Below are positions 35,038 to 45,839 of a stretch of DNA of 64,000 nucleotides, piece by piece. Source of the stretch: Buddleja alternifolia (Eukaryota > Streptophyta > Magnoliopsida > Lamiales > Scrophulariaceae); NCBI GenBank assembly GCA_019426215.1, contig CM033394.1:37260423-37324422 (forward strand), written 5' to 3'. The position numbers and the translations under genes were made by a program. The notes under the pieces were generated by a model that ran no database searches, was not told the DNA's origin, and saw nothing but the letters and a program-made list of their open reading frames with translations. The first letter of the stretch is position 1, and the number at the start of each line of letters is the position of its first letter.

Positions 35038-37073
35038 TCACCTTGTGCTGTGTGTGTTGTTTGGGTGTATAATAATATCCTTGATTATAATAGTAATCAT
35101 AATCATAGTCATAATCATGGTTATCATAGCATTGATAATATGATCTGACTGCCTTGGATATTGACGCTGGTATTTCCTTGGCGCTGGCTTGGGTTGCACT
35201 TTTGGTGCTGGACGCTTAGCGCTTGATTCACAGTGGTTAGGCTTATCCTTAGCCTTCTGAGCGTTTGGATGGACCTGTCTTTGTGAATCATTTGCCTTTG
35301 CCTTACCGTTGCCTGAGTCAGCTTTGACTTTCTCATTTGGCCTCGTACCATTGTCGCTCGGTTCATTTTGTGTTTGACCTTGTGAACCTTTCTCAACAAA
35401 GAAAACACTTTTTCCTTTGTTGTTTGCCGTAACATTAGATTTGTTTGGTTGTTTACCGAATTTATTGCATCCTAAACCGGTCTTTTCACCAGATAATCTT
35501 GTTACCTCAGTGACATTGTCTAGCTTTCTTGACGCTTTGGACAATGATGAGACGAGCTGTTCTGATTTAGCAAGTCTAGCAATCAGCTCAGCTTCTCTCT
35601 TGACTATTATATCAAGATCACTTTTCAGATTTGTTATATCACTTTCAAGTGATTTGTTATTCTCAATGCATTGTTGCTGAACTTGCAACTCTGCTTTGAG
35701 CGTCACATTATTACTTTGGAGTGATGAAATGATATGAAAGTGATTTTGATATAATTTAGTGGCATCTTGACAATCATTATAATATTCTTTGACTTTGTCA
35801 AGTAATTCATCATATGAAAGAGGAAGTGATAACTCAGTGTTTACCTCAGGAGACGCTTCATCATCTCTGGCCATGAGACAAATAAGCGCTGAGTCATCCA
35901 CTAGCTCATCATCATCACTACTCTCCTCTGATGACTCCAAATCTTCAGGTGCGGACGCTTGTTCTGATTCAGCTAGCAAACCTTGTTGACGAAGGTTGCT
36001 CCTGAATTGATTTCTATCCAAGTAATCCTGCCTTGAAGGCTTAGATACGTTTGGATAAGGGCAATTTACCTGGTAGTGCCCTGGTTTCCTACAATTATAA
36101 AAAAGATTAGTTTTCATCTTTTGTTCATTTGTTAACCTTGCATTGTGTGGTTTTGAGACCACAAGTGTTGAAGGATTTTGAGTAGACGCTTAGTACTGAA
36201 CAGGCGCTTGGGATGTAGGAACAGAATACTGAGGTGCTTGAAAGTGTTGATGTACTGGAGCAGGCGCTTGATATGAATTTTGTCCTTGATTGCTGAAACC
36301 TTTTCCTTTCTTTTCATATCTCAAGAACTTCCTGAATCTATTCAATAAAGCCAACTCCTCTTCCTCGCTAATATCTGAAACCTTTCCCTTGTTACTCGAT
36401 TTACCCTTGATTGATGCAACGAGCGCTCCAGACTCAATTACCGAACTATTCACAACATCACTGGCTGAATTCAACTCAAACTCAAATGCCTTGAGTTTTG
36501 AAAAGGCGTCTTCTGGACTTAAAAGATCCAACATATTAGATTCTCTCATCGCTGTTGTCTTCATCAAAAATCTACTAGGTAGACTTCTGAAAAGCTTAAC
36601 CACCATTTCTCTGTTTTGCAAGTCCATCTCCAACGATGTAAGTTCCATAAGAAGAGCTTTGAATCTTATGTCCAATTGCTCTAGTGTCTCGTTAGGCAAC
36701 ATCTTAAAACCATTAAATTTTCTTTAGCGATTGAAAGTTTGTTTTCCTTGATTTGTGCTGAATCGCCACAAATTATGGCTAATTTATCCCATATCTCCTT
36801 GGTAGTGTTACAAGATTTGACCTTAATGAATAAGTTGTCGTTATCACCAATAGTAGTGTACAAAGCGTTTCGTCCAACACTGTCTAGATTAAATCTTCGA
36901 CGCTCATCTGTGGACCATTCATGCTTGGGCTTCTCAACATAGCCATCAGGAGTTCCTTCTGTGGCTCCAGGCGCTCTGGTGTTTACTTTGTAAATCTGAA
37001 TAGGTCCAAATGAAATGACATCACACATTTCGTCATCATAGGAACACAAGTAGGTAACAGTTTGACCTTCCAT
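35038..37073 (-). pseudogene. gag of the SIRE-like Copia
   Basis: Begins at ATG 37073 (MEGQTVTYLCSYDDEMCDVI). The N-terminal UBN2-like gag part includes KEIWDKLAIICGDS, then after a small frameshift near 36700 LPNETLEQLDIRFKALLMEL. A stop lies at 36190-36192. A zinc knuckle follows at about 36100: FYNCRKPGHYQVNC, where the first Cys of the CCHC set is replaced by Phe. Then an acidic Ser/Asp stretch, a long coiled coil (about 35810-35560, KSLESDITNLKSDLDIIVKR) and a Lys/Pro-rich tail. A long gag with coiled coil after the knuckle is typical of SIRE elements. Gag forms the virus-like particle and binds RNA; the Cys loss should impair the knuckle. Confidence 0.88.
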
Positions 37074-37217
37074 GAGTCATAGTTTGACTCGGTCAACTTA
37101 GGAACTTTAGAAAATGCCATGAAAAATTTAAAAGCAACTAAATTTTGAAAAAGGATCTAAACAAGCAGTTATGCGTGGAAATTTTAAAATTTCAATTATA
37201 ACCGCTGTGATACCACT

Positions 37218-38673
37218 TGTTGGTCCCAAGTGGCATACGAAAGAGTTTAGAAGGGGGGGGGGTTGAATAGACCTTGAAGTCTTTTTTGACTTCAAAAATT
37301 TGTATCACTTTTAAAGATTTGAACGCTTATAAAGCTGAGCGCTTAGGTCGGGCGCTAGAGAAAAGATAACTTAGACTTAGTAATTTTAGTAATTTACCAA
37401 AGTAGGGTAAAGCTTAGATCGCTTAATCAAGGTTACCACAGCAGAAATGATTTTAGAGCTTTAGCATTCGTTTTGGCTGAATAGTCGCTTAATCGTTTTA
37501 CTTGTTTTTTTCAATATAGATGATAAAACATGAATGTAGACATCAAATCAGTAAATAAATAAGACACGAGAATTGTAAGGTTCACTGGGTTTGTGTAATC
37601 CCATCTACGTCCTTCTACTCCTTTCCAGACAGGAGGAATTCACTAAAATGAATCATGAAATTTCACATAGACAACTTCAACACAATAGCAAATTGAAGAA
37701 AGCTTGATCTCGAGTTCCCTGATCACACAGATTTCAACTTGGCTAAGATCTGCTTCTGACAATGCTTCTCTCACTCAGAAATAATGCTCTGTCTTCAACA
37801 ACTTCGTCACACAGATGGAAGAGGTTGATGGGTTTTTATCACGGTTTTGTTTGATTTGAAAAGTTCAAACACTTTGGTAATATCTCTTTGAAAGGTTATG
37901 TTATTCTGTGAAGAGGTAAGAGATATTGATATGGCTGTAGAGATGTTTAAGCTTAATGAAAATTTGGTTATGGAGGATTTGAGCTTTAGAAATTGGATAT
38001 AGATTTCAACAGCGTAAGTGAATAATTCTCGGTATTTAGGTTTAAGCTGTGAGTATCTATTTATAGACTTTTCTCGGGATTTGTCCATTGGACATAAGCA
38101 GGGGCATGAGAAGCACGAGGCGAGTGACTTAGTCTTTTTCTGACATCTCTGAAAAATTCTTCTGCACAGAGTGGGTAGCAGACCTACTTTGAGTTGACAG
38201 CCAATGGGGAAGGCACATCCGTACCGTCAATAGTCCTTATCACATTTAATGCTCTTATCAAGCATTTAATGCATTTGAATTTATTTTCCTTTGGAAATAA
38301 ATGTCCGTTGATTGCATTTAATAACATATTGACTTCAGATTAAATTCAGGTGACGACAAGCGCTTAATTACGAAAGTCATTCTGAATTGATTCAGAAGCT
38401 CGTGATACTAGCTTAATGAATCTCTCATCTTCAAAGTCTTCAGACGCTGATCTTCGATTTCACCTTGATAAACTCACTTAGAATTCTATCTTAGCTCAAG
38501 CGCTAGATACTAGTCTAAAGCTATAAAGATAAAATGCCTTAATTAAAAATTTACAACTTGATAACTTCAAACGCTTATACATGTTCTAACAAAAAATAAA
38601 CTTACATATCTTTAGATCTAACATGAAACCTATCTTGTCATCATCAAAACATCTAACATGAAATTTCCTAACA
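37218..38673 (-). repeat. 5' LTR of the SIRE-like Copia
   Basis: Matches the 3' LTR closely. Differences include a run of G near 37250 and a short insertion GAAGCTC near 38395. The TATA candidate (TATAAATAG on the minus strand) is near 38060, which would start the genomic RNA toward lower coordinates. Confidence 0.93.
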
Positions 38674-39249
38674 AAGAGGAATGGTGGAGGCAGTAGATTG
38701 TTGTGGTGAAGCCGTGACGGGTGGCTGTTGGGAGAGATATGCCGCCGATAGCGAATTGTTGGGTGGCGGTGGTGCTCAAAGTTCAGCAGCTATAGATAGA
38801 AAGATAGAAGAGAATGAGATGAAAGATGTAGCCATACGGTGAGAAGAAAGAGGGATCTATTGAGTGAGACAACCATATGATTGTCGGAGTTGCAGTCGTC
38901 AGAATAGAAGAAGAAAAAGGCAACAATTGATTTTGAAGAGATGAGAGAGAGCCGGACGGGGAACAGCGGGTGGCGGAAGCTAAGGATCGAGATACCATGG
39001 CTCGAAGCAATGACTTTGATACCATGTTAGATTATAGAAAATCCCGTAGGAAACCTGTATTGATGAATAACGCATATATAGATATCATAGATTAAAAAGC
39101 CCTAAGCTATAAATAAGGTAAAAGATACAAAGATATCCTAAATTTGTACAAAGATATTTAATATATTTAAAAATAAATAAAAATCATATTACCTTAAATT
39201 ACAAGAACCAAAAATCTAGAAAAGATATAAGCAAATTTCTCATACACTT

Positions 39250-40449
39250 TCTTTGTAAAAATCTTTGTCGGGCAGGAGCAACTGCTAGCGTTCAGAGGTG
39301 AGGGTCTCCATCCACTTCATCTTGACGACAGGGAAGATTAGTATGGGAGTTGGATCTCGACGTGGGACTTTAACTCATTCAGTTCTTCCCCGAGTCCGGG
39401 ATTGAGGATAGCTTCTCTTGCTCTTTTCTGGCCTGGCTTCTCTTCTATGCGAGCCTAAGCTCCTCGATCCAACCTCCTCGAGAGCCAAGGATTTCTACTC
39501 TCGGCAAGGAGACCGAGAGGCATTTGCTCTTGTTTCACTTCTCCGTGAACCGTGACTCATTGTCCTATCCTCCTTGGAAGCTGGGGGAATGCCAACTTCG
39601 GTGAGGGGATCGAGAGTGACCAGTCCTTCATTCACTCCTTTGGTGGCCATATTCCCTCGATTCAGCCTCGGGATCTAGTAAGCCCTAACTTCGGCGGGGA
39701 TCGAGGTGGACTAGCCCTTTTTTCTCTCTTTCCATGGTCGTATCCCCTCGATTCAACCTCGGGAGCCAGGGATTCCTGACTTCAGCGAGGGAATCTAGGT
39801 GGACTAGCTAAACGTAGATGTTCAACAACATATTGAGCTACGACCTTAATTGCAGCTGTCACAGAGGCATCTTCCACCAAAGCTAAGAGGGCTTCCTAAG
39901 TTGTGGACATGACTGTGGAAGTAGGTGGCGCTGGTGGATCTTCGACTTGGGCGATGACAGGTTCACTTTGGGGCTGGCTAACGCATCCTGATGGCTCTCC
40001 AGCGCCGCGAACTTGAGATCTGGTTGGCATGTGTGTCTAGGTTGTGGTTTCCCAGACGGCGCCAAAATTATGCGGTGTAAAAAGTGATCCGGAGTCAGGG
40101 CAGTCAGCCCTGGCCTAAATATTTTGAGAAACAAGATAACGTGGAAAGGGTTCGACCTACAACATGAAAAATCAGTTCTTTCTCTGACAATCACCTTTTG
40201 TGTATTCTTTGGAGTGATTAGATAATCATCTTACAATATGATTATTTTTGTATTTATAGGGATGCTTGTTGGGCCACAAGCCTTAATTCTTTTTACCCTT
40301 TAATTTGAGTGTTTATTGGACCATGAGCCTCAATTCTCTTTAACCTTTAATTTAATCAGCAGTATTATTTGGTCAAGTCATGTAATTCGAACTCATTTAA
40401 AATAAGCCTGCAGTATATTCTTATATAAGATTACAATTCCCCTTGGACA
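39250..40449 (-). mobile_element. 5' fragment of a Gypsy element (LTR, primer site, start of gag)
   Basis: The LTR at 40071-40449 reads TGTCCAAGG to CACCGCA on the minus strand. It is followed by TTTTGGCGCCGTCTGGGAAA (about 40068-40049), the primer-site form common in plant Gypsy elements. A leader and gag start follow (about 40030, MPTRSQVRGAGEPSG) and stop at about 39897. Below that lie degenerate ~95-bp tandem repeats (about 39450-39800). No protease, RT or integrase. The lower end is not delimited. Confidence 0.7.
39450..39805. repeat. Degenerate ~95-bp tandem repeats in the Gypsy fragment
   Basis: Three to four diverged units share CGATCCAACCTC or CGATTCAACCTCGGGA, then an AACTTCGGCGGGGATCGAGG-like block and GGACTAGC. 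Units near 39458, 39655 and 39750. Much richer in GC than its surroundings. Confidence 0.65.
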
Positions 40450-40666
40450 AAATTATGGCACATCAGTATTTTTCAAGTTGATCAAATTTAGAACAAATTG
40501 CATTTCCCTGAATATGAATAAAATCACTCTAATTAAAGTGTATATATTTATATGATTTTTAAAGTTTGGTGTTAGTATATGGTAAGACAGATTAGAATTA
40601 CTAAACCAGCCACCAAATACAAAAGTGAGGAGTTGCAACATTAGCAAACTGCCATTTTTATTTAAA

Positions 40667-40799
40667 AAATTCTAAATCGACAGCATTCGGTTGGACAATT
40701 TGGTTTAAGATTAAATTATGCGGACTTATTTAATAAATTCTAAATCGACAGTATTCGGTTGGACAATTTGGTTTAAGATTAAATTATGCGGACTTATGT
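40667..40799 (+). repeat. 68-bp tandem duplication
   Basis: AAATTCTAAATCGACAG begins at 40667 and 40735. The copies are nearly identical to GCGGACTTAT, so the event is recent. The region 40600-41660 holds no gene I can recognise. Confidence 0.92.
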
Positions 40800-41660
40800 A
40801 CAACTTTACTATTCCAATACTCTTCTCATTTGATCATGGAATTATAGATTTATTTATTGTTTATGATAGTTCCACCATAGTTATATGGGCTAATATTTAG
40901 AATATATAGTTAGAAGTATGAGTGCTTTTAAACACAAATCTGTTTGTCGCCTTTGACTTAATTAACATAAATATTGGCGCACATATTAAAATCACTACTC
41001 ACTTTAATTGGTATTTTGATTGGCCTATATTGCTCAAGCTGGGTAGACCACTTTATAAACTCCTATGACTACTGCCATGCTTAAGATATTAATACACTGA
41101 TCATTACTTCTCAAATTCAAACCAATTAGGTCTAGTAGTAGCATATGTTTTGTAAAGGCCTCGTGCCCTGATTAGGGCTTCTTGGTGGATCCAATGCATT
41201 TATGAAGCCCAAATTTGAGTCCTAAAATAGTCCGTATATGAGACATTTATGATTTATCATTATAACTCGATTAACAAATTAGTGAGCTATGTATTATACG
41301 TTGAAAATACATAAAAGTGAGCTATGTATTATATGAGTATCAATTAAATCGAGTGAGATGAGCTTTCTCAGGATCATGCTTGATTTGATATTAAACAAAT
41401 TTGAATTTCGAAGCTTGCACCTACCACGTCCGAGTTTTTTCTGAAAGACGACTAAGGATTGGCTTGAGAATAGATATAGCTTCAAGCTGATTTAATTATT
41501 ATTCTTACTATTTTGTACAATTAATAATATATATCCAAAGTTTCAAATAAAAAAACTTAATCTTAAAACAATTCAAAATAATAAAAATCTGTTATATTAT
41601 ATTAAAAACTCGTCAAAACTTGACTTCAAAAAAGTGAAAACACCCGTTATATCTTTATTT

Positions 41661-42430
41661 GGGAAAATCGCATTTTTAGTCCCGTAAGTTTGCCCCAGTA
41701 CACTTTTGGTCCCATAAGTTACGGAATTCTCACTTTACGTCCCATATGTTTCACAAATTCTCACTTTTGATCCCATCCGTCTACTTTTAACGGAAAATGG
41801 CATGTGAGTGTCACGTGCGCCGTTAGCCAGCTGGTTTGTGGGGGAAATTGTTCACTTTTCACTGTTTGGGGGCAAATATGAAATTTTGAAAAGTCAATTT
41901 GGGGCAAAATTTGAAATTTTTAAATCGTCTTCTCAGGCGATTTAAGGATGGCTTCGAGCAGCAATTCAGCCGGCGTTAATGGCGTTGCACTCATCGATCC
42001 ATGTCGGCGTTTTTCCGGCGAATTTGGGCTCGATTTCAGCCATTTTCGGCGTCATTTTTTCACAGCAAAACATGACCTTCTCCTGCGCGTTTTTTAGGCA
42101 AATTCACCGCTGCCATGACAGGGAATTTACCGCTGCAATGAAGAAGAAGATGGGCTGCTGCCAAATTCCAAAATTTTGCCCCAAATCGGCTTTTCAAAAT
42201 TTCAAATTTTGCCCCAAAACAGTGAAAATTGAACAATTCCCCCCCCCCCCCCCAAACCAGCTGGCTAACCGTGCACGTGCCACTCACGTTCCATTTTCTA
42301 TTAAAAATAGACGGATGGGACCAAAAGTGAGAATTTGTGAAACATATGGGACGTAAAGTGAGAATCCCGTAACTTACGGGACCAAAAGTGTACTGGGGCA
42401 AACTTACGGGACTAAAAATGCGATTTTCCC
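41661..42430. mobile_element. 770-bp foldback MULE-like element
   Basis: Very long inverted repeats: GGGAAAATCGCATTTTTAGT from 41661, with its complement ending at 42430, through CTTTTGGTCCC, TTTACGTCCCATATG and CCAGCTGG blocks up to about 180 bp in, then weaker pairing (TTTGGGGCAAAATTT with its partner). An exact 10-bp duplication ATCTTTATTT flanks it (41651-41660 and 42431-42440). The core at 41940-42130 is GC-rich and unpaired (GCCGGCGTTAATGGCGTTGC); it may be captured sequence. A 15-C run is at 42240-42254. No transposase. Confidence 0.9.
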
Positions 42431-42712
42431 ATCTTTATTTGAAATACAATTAACTTAGGATTTCTTCCTATTTAAATTATCTATAATTTTCTTGAAATCT
42501 TGGATCCTTGTTTATAAATTATGAGTATTTTTAATATATTTTTTATTTGTTACATCTCATTTCTATCAAATTATTATATATATATATATATATATGTTAT
42601 ATTTGTATGCATGCTTAACTTGGTCTGAATCACATAAGGCTTTGCTCAAAGATTTTCAAATTGAGAAAACAAGCTTCTAATAAATTTGATTTTATTGGCA
42701 ACCAGGGACGGA

Positions 42713-42914
42713 GCCAGGATTCAGAGATCCGGCGCGCGGCCGGGGGGGGGGGGGGGGGGGGCAATGTAAAAATTTGGGGAAACCTAAATATTTTTAGATT
42801 TTGAGGGGGACGAAATATCAAAAGTCAAAAATGTATAGGGGACAAAATGTAAAAAATAAAAATTTTGTAAGAAAAAAAAAAAATTCCTCAAAACACTAGC
42901 CCCCTCCGTCTCTA
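42713..42914. mobile_element. 202-bp hAT MITE, same family as 10312-11249
   Basis: Ends CAGGGACGGAG and CTCCGTCTCTA (inverted with two changes), exact 8-bp duplication TTGGCAAC (42705-42712 and 42915-42922). A run of about 20 G lies near the left end. No coding. Confidence 0.9.
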
Positions 42915-42922
42915 TTGGCAAC

Positions 42923-45240
42923 CCTAATGTACACCATGTAACTTAACATGGACATATATAAGCAAGTCCTACATAAATTGTAAATGAAAAAACTTCTTTT
43001 TGAACAATACATTAATGTCATGTACTTGCACATAATTGAGATCATTAACGAGCTCTCCTCATTAGAGAGATGGCCATTAAGATAATTAAAGGTCTCCCCA
43101 AAAATCAAATATGACACAGTTATCAAACTCAACGACCTTATCAATTATAACATCAGCGTGGCACCACAACAACCTAGACCTTAGTGCACACAAGACAACC
43201 TTGGCATGGAAAGAGAAAATGAAAAATGATTTTTATTTCAAGTGAAGAAACCAGGACATTATCTATATTTATATCTATATCTATATCTATATCTATATTA
43301 TACTAACTTAGGTGTTCTTCCAATTGTAAAATGACTTTTTTACTCTAATTACTAATTGTAATTAGAACAAAAATTGAAAATTAATACTATTTAATACATA
43401 ATAAATCCTCCACTTTACTTTTTCATACCGACCCCACTTTCTTACAAATTAGTGACAAATTAAATCATAGTCTTTAATCCTTCATGATTCACTTAATAAA
43501 CAATTGCATCTGTCAACTTCTCCAATTTTAGAGCTTCTTGCACTCTTCATACCAACATTCATGATACAACTGAAAATTGCATTTTTCAGTTTCATAAAAT
43601 TTTCCACCTTCTTTAACTTTTCATTGCACATTTAATTACAAAGTTGCATCTTTCCTCAATAAAGAGTTAAAGTAAGTCTTTGTTAAAAAAAAAAAAAAAA
43701 AGAGCTAAAGTAAGTCCATCAAATTCTAAATCGATCAGGTTCTAACTATATAGGCAATGTTTGGATACGTTTGGGGCTACTTTTCGGCCAGAGATCTAGC
43801 CAAATTGTGTTTGGATCAATATTTTCCGGTCCAAAAATATCGGCCCAAATACTCCAAAAAAAATTGCCCAAGAAAGCTGTCATGTCCGACTGTACAACTT
43901 TTTTCTTATTCTTTAGTCTACTCTCCGCCTCTCTCTCTCTCTCTCTCTCTCCATATATATAGATATGCATATATACATATATGTTAGTTTATTTTTTTAT
44001 TTTTTTTATTATAGGATATAAGTGTGGACTAATTCTTTGACAATTTTATCATTAGTCATTGTATGCGTGGTTAAAAGTCTACCCTAGTTGTTATGATACA
44101 TATTACTGATGTAAATGAGTAAATCTAATTAGATATATTTATCAACAAAAAGAAAAAAAGAATCTAATTTAATAGTTGTATGTGTATATATTCATATACT
44201 AATATATATATATATATAACATACTAATTACAAACCATATACTTTCGGATATATAAACAATATATATACGTGTATCGAATAAATTATTCTAATATATTAA
44301 TAATAAATAGTAAAACATATATATGTCTACCATTATTACATACATATATATACACATATAATAATTACAAACTCAATATTATATTATAAATTTTAATTAT
44401 TAACTAATTATTAAAAATAAAAAATCTTACATGATTTGACTACTACATTAAATCCTGTTCCTTTTGGAAACAAAATCAAATATTATCTCAAAAAAAAAAA
44501 AATCCAAAAATCATCGTTCAAAATAAAATCAAACACAGTCTCATTAAAAAATGCACGTTTCCCAAAAAGTTTCTTACCAAATATTTTCACTAAAATACAA
44601 CCCAGTAATATAACCAAACATTGCCATATGTTTGATGAATAAGAAAGCAAAACACGGAATATCTTTTCGAAGGTTTTGACACTACAACAACAACAAAAAA
44701 GTAATGATTAGTTGTTCAATCAAAAGCTACTACTTCTACTACACCTGCTACGATTGAGGCGTTTGTAGCCCCACATGTAATAAGGTTTTCATTCATAAGT
44801 TTTCTTTTTTAAATCGAAGAAACAAACACCATCGGAGATTTTAAATTCCACATAATTGAACGATTTTACAATATGAATAGAGTGCATGCATTAAGCTAGA
44901 AGTAGATCTCAAGACCCAAGTTTAAGTACAAGTCAAAATGATTCTTAGTACGTAAATTATATTGTGATAAACAGTGTAAGGCTCTTTAAAGTGAAAAATA
45001 TAGGTCTTAAATTTTTGCATATAACAATAAGGTGCACGCGCGTTGCGCGTGAACAACTACATCATTTTATCATTTTTTTCAAAATACATATATTGATATT
45101 CACAGACAAATATATTTAAAATACTGAGAATAAATAAAAATGACAAGACTACGAAATATGTTATCAGTATGAAGCTTTGAAATTAAAGAATTCATTTATA
45201 AGATACAAATACTTATTAATGAAAAAGTAGGTGATAGATA
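42923..45240. other. AT-rich intergenic DNA with microsatellites
   Basis: No gene recognised. Simple repeats: CTATAT at 43262-43295, A17 at 43685-43701, CT/TC at about 43929-43951, and several TA runs at 43955-44370. Frames here are composition-driven. Confidence 0.6.
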
Positions 45241-45244
45241 TAAT

Positions 45245-45839
45245 GAGCCCGATTGGATGGACGTCTATTTTCAATTTCTCATTTTTCATAGATAAAGTAA
45301 GAGAAATTATTCTTAAGGAAATAGAGATATGAAAGAGGAAGTGTGTTTGGATGAGTTTTTTTGATAAAAAAAAGTGTAATGATTAAGTGTGATATGATAT
45401 GTTTTTTTTGTAAGAAAAAATCTTTTTTTGTGGGAAATTGGTATGGATGAGTTTTGTTTTTGTAAGAATATTTAACATATTTAAGCTAAATTCATCGATT
45501 AAGACATCCAAAAATATGCAAAGTGGATCTTATTTCGTAGCTTACATTATTTCAAATAAAGATATGTGATTATTTTGATGATTATATCAAGATATTGGCG
45601 GATAAAGTATTTTTAATTATTGGGTGAACTGTCTAATCATGAATAGTAAAATTTTGACTTTCTGATAAAAATTTGAGAGAAATGTCCATTTTTCAAAGAA
45701 ATTTGAGATTTTTTTCTGAAAAATTGTGTGTAGTATTTCTTTGGGATATTTTTGAGAGATGTCAAACATATGCATTTTTTATGAAAAAAATCTCTGAAAA
45801 ATCGAAAAACGGGAAACAACATTTCATCCAATCGGGGCC
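45245..45839. mobile_element. Possible Harbinger-like MITE (about 595 bp)
   Basis: Left end GAGCCCGATTGGATGGA; the right end on the minus strand is GGCCCCGATTGGATGAAAT, an inverted repeat of about 15 bp. The inside is AT-rich with TTTTTGTAAGAA words and no coding frame. Target duplication unclear. Confidence 0.45.

Larger units (their letters stand above)
27583..38673 (-). mobile_element. 11.1-kb SIRE-like Copia retrotransposon, complete but inactive
   Basis: LTRs 27583-29030 and 37218-38673 (about 1450 bp), each starting TGTTGGTCCC and ending TTTCCTAACA on the plus strand, flanked by an exact 5-bp duplication AAGAG (27578-27582 and 38674-38678). Sense is the minus strand. The primer-binding site TGGTATCACAGCGG is at 37202-37215; the purine tract AAAAATGGGGAAAT is next to the left LTR at 29031-29044. 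Order: gag, protease, integrase, RT, RNase H, then an extra ORF in the env-like position, as in SIRE/Maximus-type elements. The LTRs are alike but not identical, and the genes carry several stops, so the insertion is not very recent. Confidence 0.93.
26937..39172 (-). mobile_element. Small coding-poor Copia element, split by an 11-kb insertion
   Basis: Two related LTRs of ~150-163 bp: 26937-27099 and 39025-about 39172, sharing TTAGATTATAGAAAAT and AAGCTATAAATAAGGTA. On the minus strand the 39-kb copy is the 5' LTR. Next to it is a primer-binding site TGGTATCAAAGTCA (39012-39025), complementary to initiator tRNA-Met. The polypurine tract GACTGCGGAGAAG (27100-27112) lies before the other LTR. 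Without the nested element, only about 0.8 kb of internal DNA remains, with no gag or pol. So it is a TRIM-like or deleted non-autonomous element. A short frame from the PBS (MVSRSLASATRCSPS, about 39000-38783) is not a known gag. Confidence 0.75.
26745..40600. mobile_element. Second, disrupted copy of the 4653-5452 hAT-like element
   Basis: Segments at about 26790-26936 (GACTTTTACAACTTATT, GTTTGTGAGAGAGTA), 39173-39245 (AAAAATCATATTACC) and 40450-40600 (GAATAAAATCACTCTAATTA) align in order with positions 4840-4960, 4965-5000 and 5090-5230 of the element at 4653-5452. Everything between is later insertions: the small Copia at 26937-39172 and the Gypsy fragment at about 39250-40449. The ends are eroded and no target duplication was found. 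Confidence 0.55.

Noticed and set aside
43746..43987. Short frames on both strands around the CT repeat
   Set aside because: Simple-sequence translation (RERERE, SLSLSL); no gene.
44990..45060. CG-rich palindrome GTGCACGCGCGTTGCGCGTG
   Set aside because: Resembles a Helitron hairpin, but no CTRR end follows at the right distance on either strand, so not called.
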